In this document: positions 15,161 to 16,292 of the stretch, piece by piece | How positions within the stretch are numbered: the stretch's first letter is position 1 | How the letters are laid out: each line of letters starts with the position of its first letter | NCBI GenBank assembly: GCA_045635765.1 | Contig: JAZTWH010000048.1 | Span: forward strand, 1-16,292 | DNA from: RGIG995 sp045635765 | Lineage (GTDB): Bacteria > Bacillota > Clostridia > Oscillospirales > UBA644 | Length of the DNA stretch: 16,292 nucleotides | Direction of reading: 5' to 3' | Program-made: the position numbers and the translations under genes | The notes under the pieces: generated by a model | What the model was told of the DNA's origin: nothing | Database searches by the model: none | The model's input: the letters and a program-made list of their open reading frames with translations, nothing else

Positions 15161-15260
15161 TGGCGTTCCCCTGTATTTATAACTTTCATCAGTCGTTGGC
15201 GTTCCGCTGTATTTTTTTCTTTCATCAGTCGTTGGCGTTCCCCTGTATTACATTTGCTTT
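15151..15260 (-). repeat. Three tandem 36-38 bp repeats covering the pncB stop / recJ start junction
   Basis: Copies lie at 15151-15186, 15187-15222 and 15223-15260. Their first 28 bases are nearly identical. Read on the minus strand each carries ATACAGSGGAACGCCAAYG followed by ACTGATGAAA. The pncB-side copy encodes the end of pncB (IQGNAND, stop). The recJ-side copy supplies the ribosome site and ATG of recJ. In the first two copies met by the ribosome the start codon is ACG, and the middle copy has AGCGGAA instead of AGGGGAA. The copies abut without spacers, so this is a junction triplication and not a CRISPR. Confidence 0.93.
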
Positions 15261-16292
15261 CATCAAAAGGTCCCGTTTGGTGTCCCAAAGCTTTTGGGAC
15301 AGGTCCACGTAGTAGCGTTCCGGATTCTCAAAGCGTACGACCTCTTCCCACAGGTGGCCGGTCTGATCGCTGCAGTATTCCCGGATCTCCTTTGCCGTGG
15401 GCAGGTCGTAGACCAGTTCCCCCCGTTCAAAGATTGGAACTAAAAGCCTTTTTGCCGTGTAATTTTTAAAAGTTTTCCGCTTCCAGGGAAAATCGGGATG
15501 GAACAATTCGATGGGCTTGGTGAAATCAAATTCTTCCCCTCGGATGGCGATAAGGTCCGCAAGCATTTGCCCCGTGGTGTTGGAATAAAGCCGCCAAACC
15601 TCTTTTTCGCAGGGATTAGTAATTTTCTCTACGTTTTCCGAGCATTTGATCTTCGGAACCATAATTCCGCCTTCTTCCACGGAAACGACTTTGTAAACAC
15701 CCCCGAATACGGGCTCGCTTTTTGAGGTGATCAGCCGTTCTCCCACGCCGAAGCAGTCAACTTGAGCTCCTTGGGAGAGAATGTCCCGAATAATATATTC
15801 GTCCAGAGAGTTGGATACGAAGATCTTGCAATCCTCCATTCCCGCCTCGTCCAGCATCTTACGGGTCTTTTTGGTCAGGTATGCCACGTCCCCGGAATCG
15901 ATGCGGATCCCTTTCAGCCGGGCCCCCATGGGCAACAGGACCTCCTTGTGAACTCGAATAGCGTTGGGAACTCCCGATTTCAACACGTTATAGGTATCCA
16001 CCAGCAACGTACAATCATTGGGATAAAGCTCCCCGTAGGCACGGAAGGCTTCGTATTCACTGTCAAACATCTGGATCCAGGAATGAGCCATGGTTCCCAC
16101 TGCGGGAATCCCGAAAAGCTGCTCGCAAACGGCACAGGCGGTCCCGGCACACCCCGCAATATAGGCAGCCCGAGCTCCCAAAATGGCGGCGTTGTTCCCC
16201 TGTGCCCGCCGGGAGCCGAATTCAAAGACCGGCCGCCCCTTGGCCGCCTTAACGATGCGGTGTGCCTTCGTTGCAATCAGGGATTGATGGTT
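15225..16292 (-). CDS. pncB: Nicotinate phosphoribosyltransferase (5' end outside window)
   Basis: This ATP-dependent enzyme converts nicotinate and PRPP to nicotinate mononucleotide, the entry of niacin salvage into NAD synthesis (Preiss-Handler pathway). The frame is open to the window edge; 355 residues are present and roughly 125 N-terminal residues are missing if it has the usual length near 480. Motifs include NHQSLIATKAHRI at the edge, FEFGSRRAQG, GCAGTACAV, the phosphorylatable-histidine region VGTMAHSWIQ, GIRIDSGD, FVSNSLDEYII, and DCFGVGERLITS. It ends in GNAND with TGA inside the first of three tandem repeats, 64 nt before recJ. Its product is the same as that of nadC, so both branches of NAD synthesis meet in this window. 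Confidence 0.95.
   Translation of the reverse strand, partial: NHQSLIATKAHRIVKAAKGRPVFEFGSRRAQGNNAAILGARAAYIAGCAGTACAVCEQLFGIPAVGTMAHSWIQMFDSEYEAFRAYGELYPNDCTLLVDTYNVLKSGVPNAIRVHKEVLLPMGARLKGIRIDSGDVAYLTKKTRKMLDEAGMEDCKIFVSNSLDEYIIRDILSQGAQVDCFGVGERLITSKSEPVFGGVYKVVSVEEGGIMVPKIKCSENVEKITNPCEKEVWRLYSNTTGQMLADLIAIRGEEFDFTKPIELFHPDFPWKRKTFKNYTAKRLLVPIFERGELVYDLPTAKEIREYCSDQTGHLWEEVVRFENPERYYVDLSQKLWDTKRDLLMKANVIQGNAND

Noticed and set aside
15151..15260. Three 36-bp repeats as a small CRISPR array
   Set aside because: The copies abut with no spacers and contain the end of pncB and the start of recJ.

Overview
The window looks like chromosomal core DNA of a Clostridia-type member of the Bacillota. 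The base composition is about half G+C. Supporting signs are a murA-ftsQ-ftsZ remnant of the division/cell-wall cluster, a NiaR-type NAD repressor joined to nadABC, a HemZ-type radical SAM protein, a single long RelA/SpoT homologue beside dtd, and strong AGGAGG-like ribosome sites. I see no rRNA, tRNA, CRISPR array, transposase or phage gene.

The left half (about 1-7080) reads rightward. It starts inside murA, then ftsQ (divIB), then ftsZ with its own likely promoter and a clear terminator. Next is a NAD synthesis operon, nadA-nadB-nadC-niaR, driven by a near-consensus promoter whose -35 box lies inside the palindrome TTGACAGATGTCAA. Because the last gene encodes the niacin-responsive repressor NiaR with all four expected metal ligands, the operon is probably autoregulated. 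A frameshifted, shrunken remnant of a nucleoside-hydrolase-like gene follows (about 7073-7374). A perfect 14-bp bidirectional terminator then separates the two halves.

The right half (7418-16292) reads leftward. In transcription order it holds pncB (5' end outside the window), recJ, a bifunctional (p)ppGpp synthetase/hydrolase (rel), dtd, a metallo-beta-lactamase-fold hydrolase and hemZ. These are packed with 2-64 nt gaps or 4-nt stop/start overlaps. After a noncoding spacer built as a long imperfect inverted repeat come rpsU (ribosomal protein S21) with a consensus promoter, and yqeG, whose ribosome site touches the rpsU terminator.

Functionally the window joins peptidoglycan synthesis and division, de novo NAD synthesis (aspartate to nicotinate mononucleotide), NAD salvage (nicotinate phosphoribosyltransferase), stringent response, DNA repair and translation quality control. 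I found no convincing new multi-gene system. The most unusual structures are the triplicated 36-bp pncB/recJ junction, in which only the last copy keeps the recJ start codon, the roughly 220-nt inverted-repeat spacer beside hemZ, the divergent FtsZ C-terminal peptide, and the decayed gene behind niaR.
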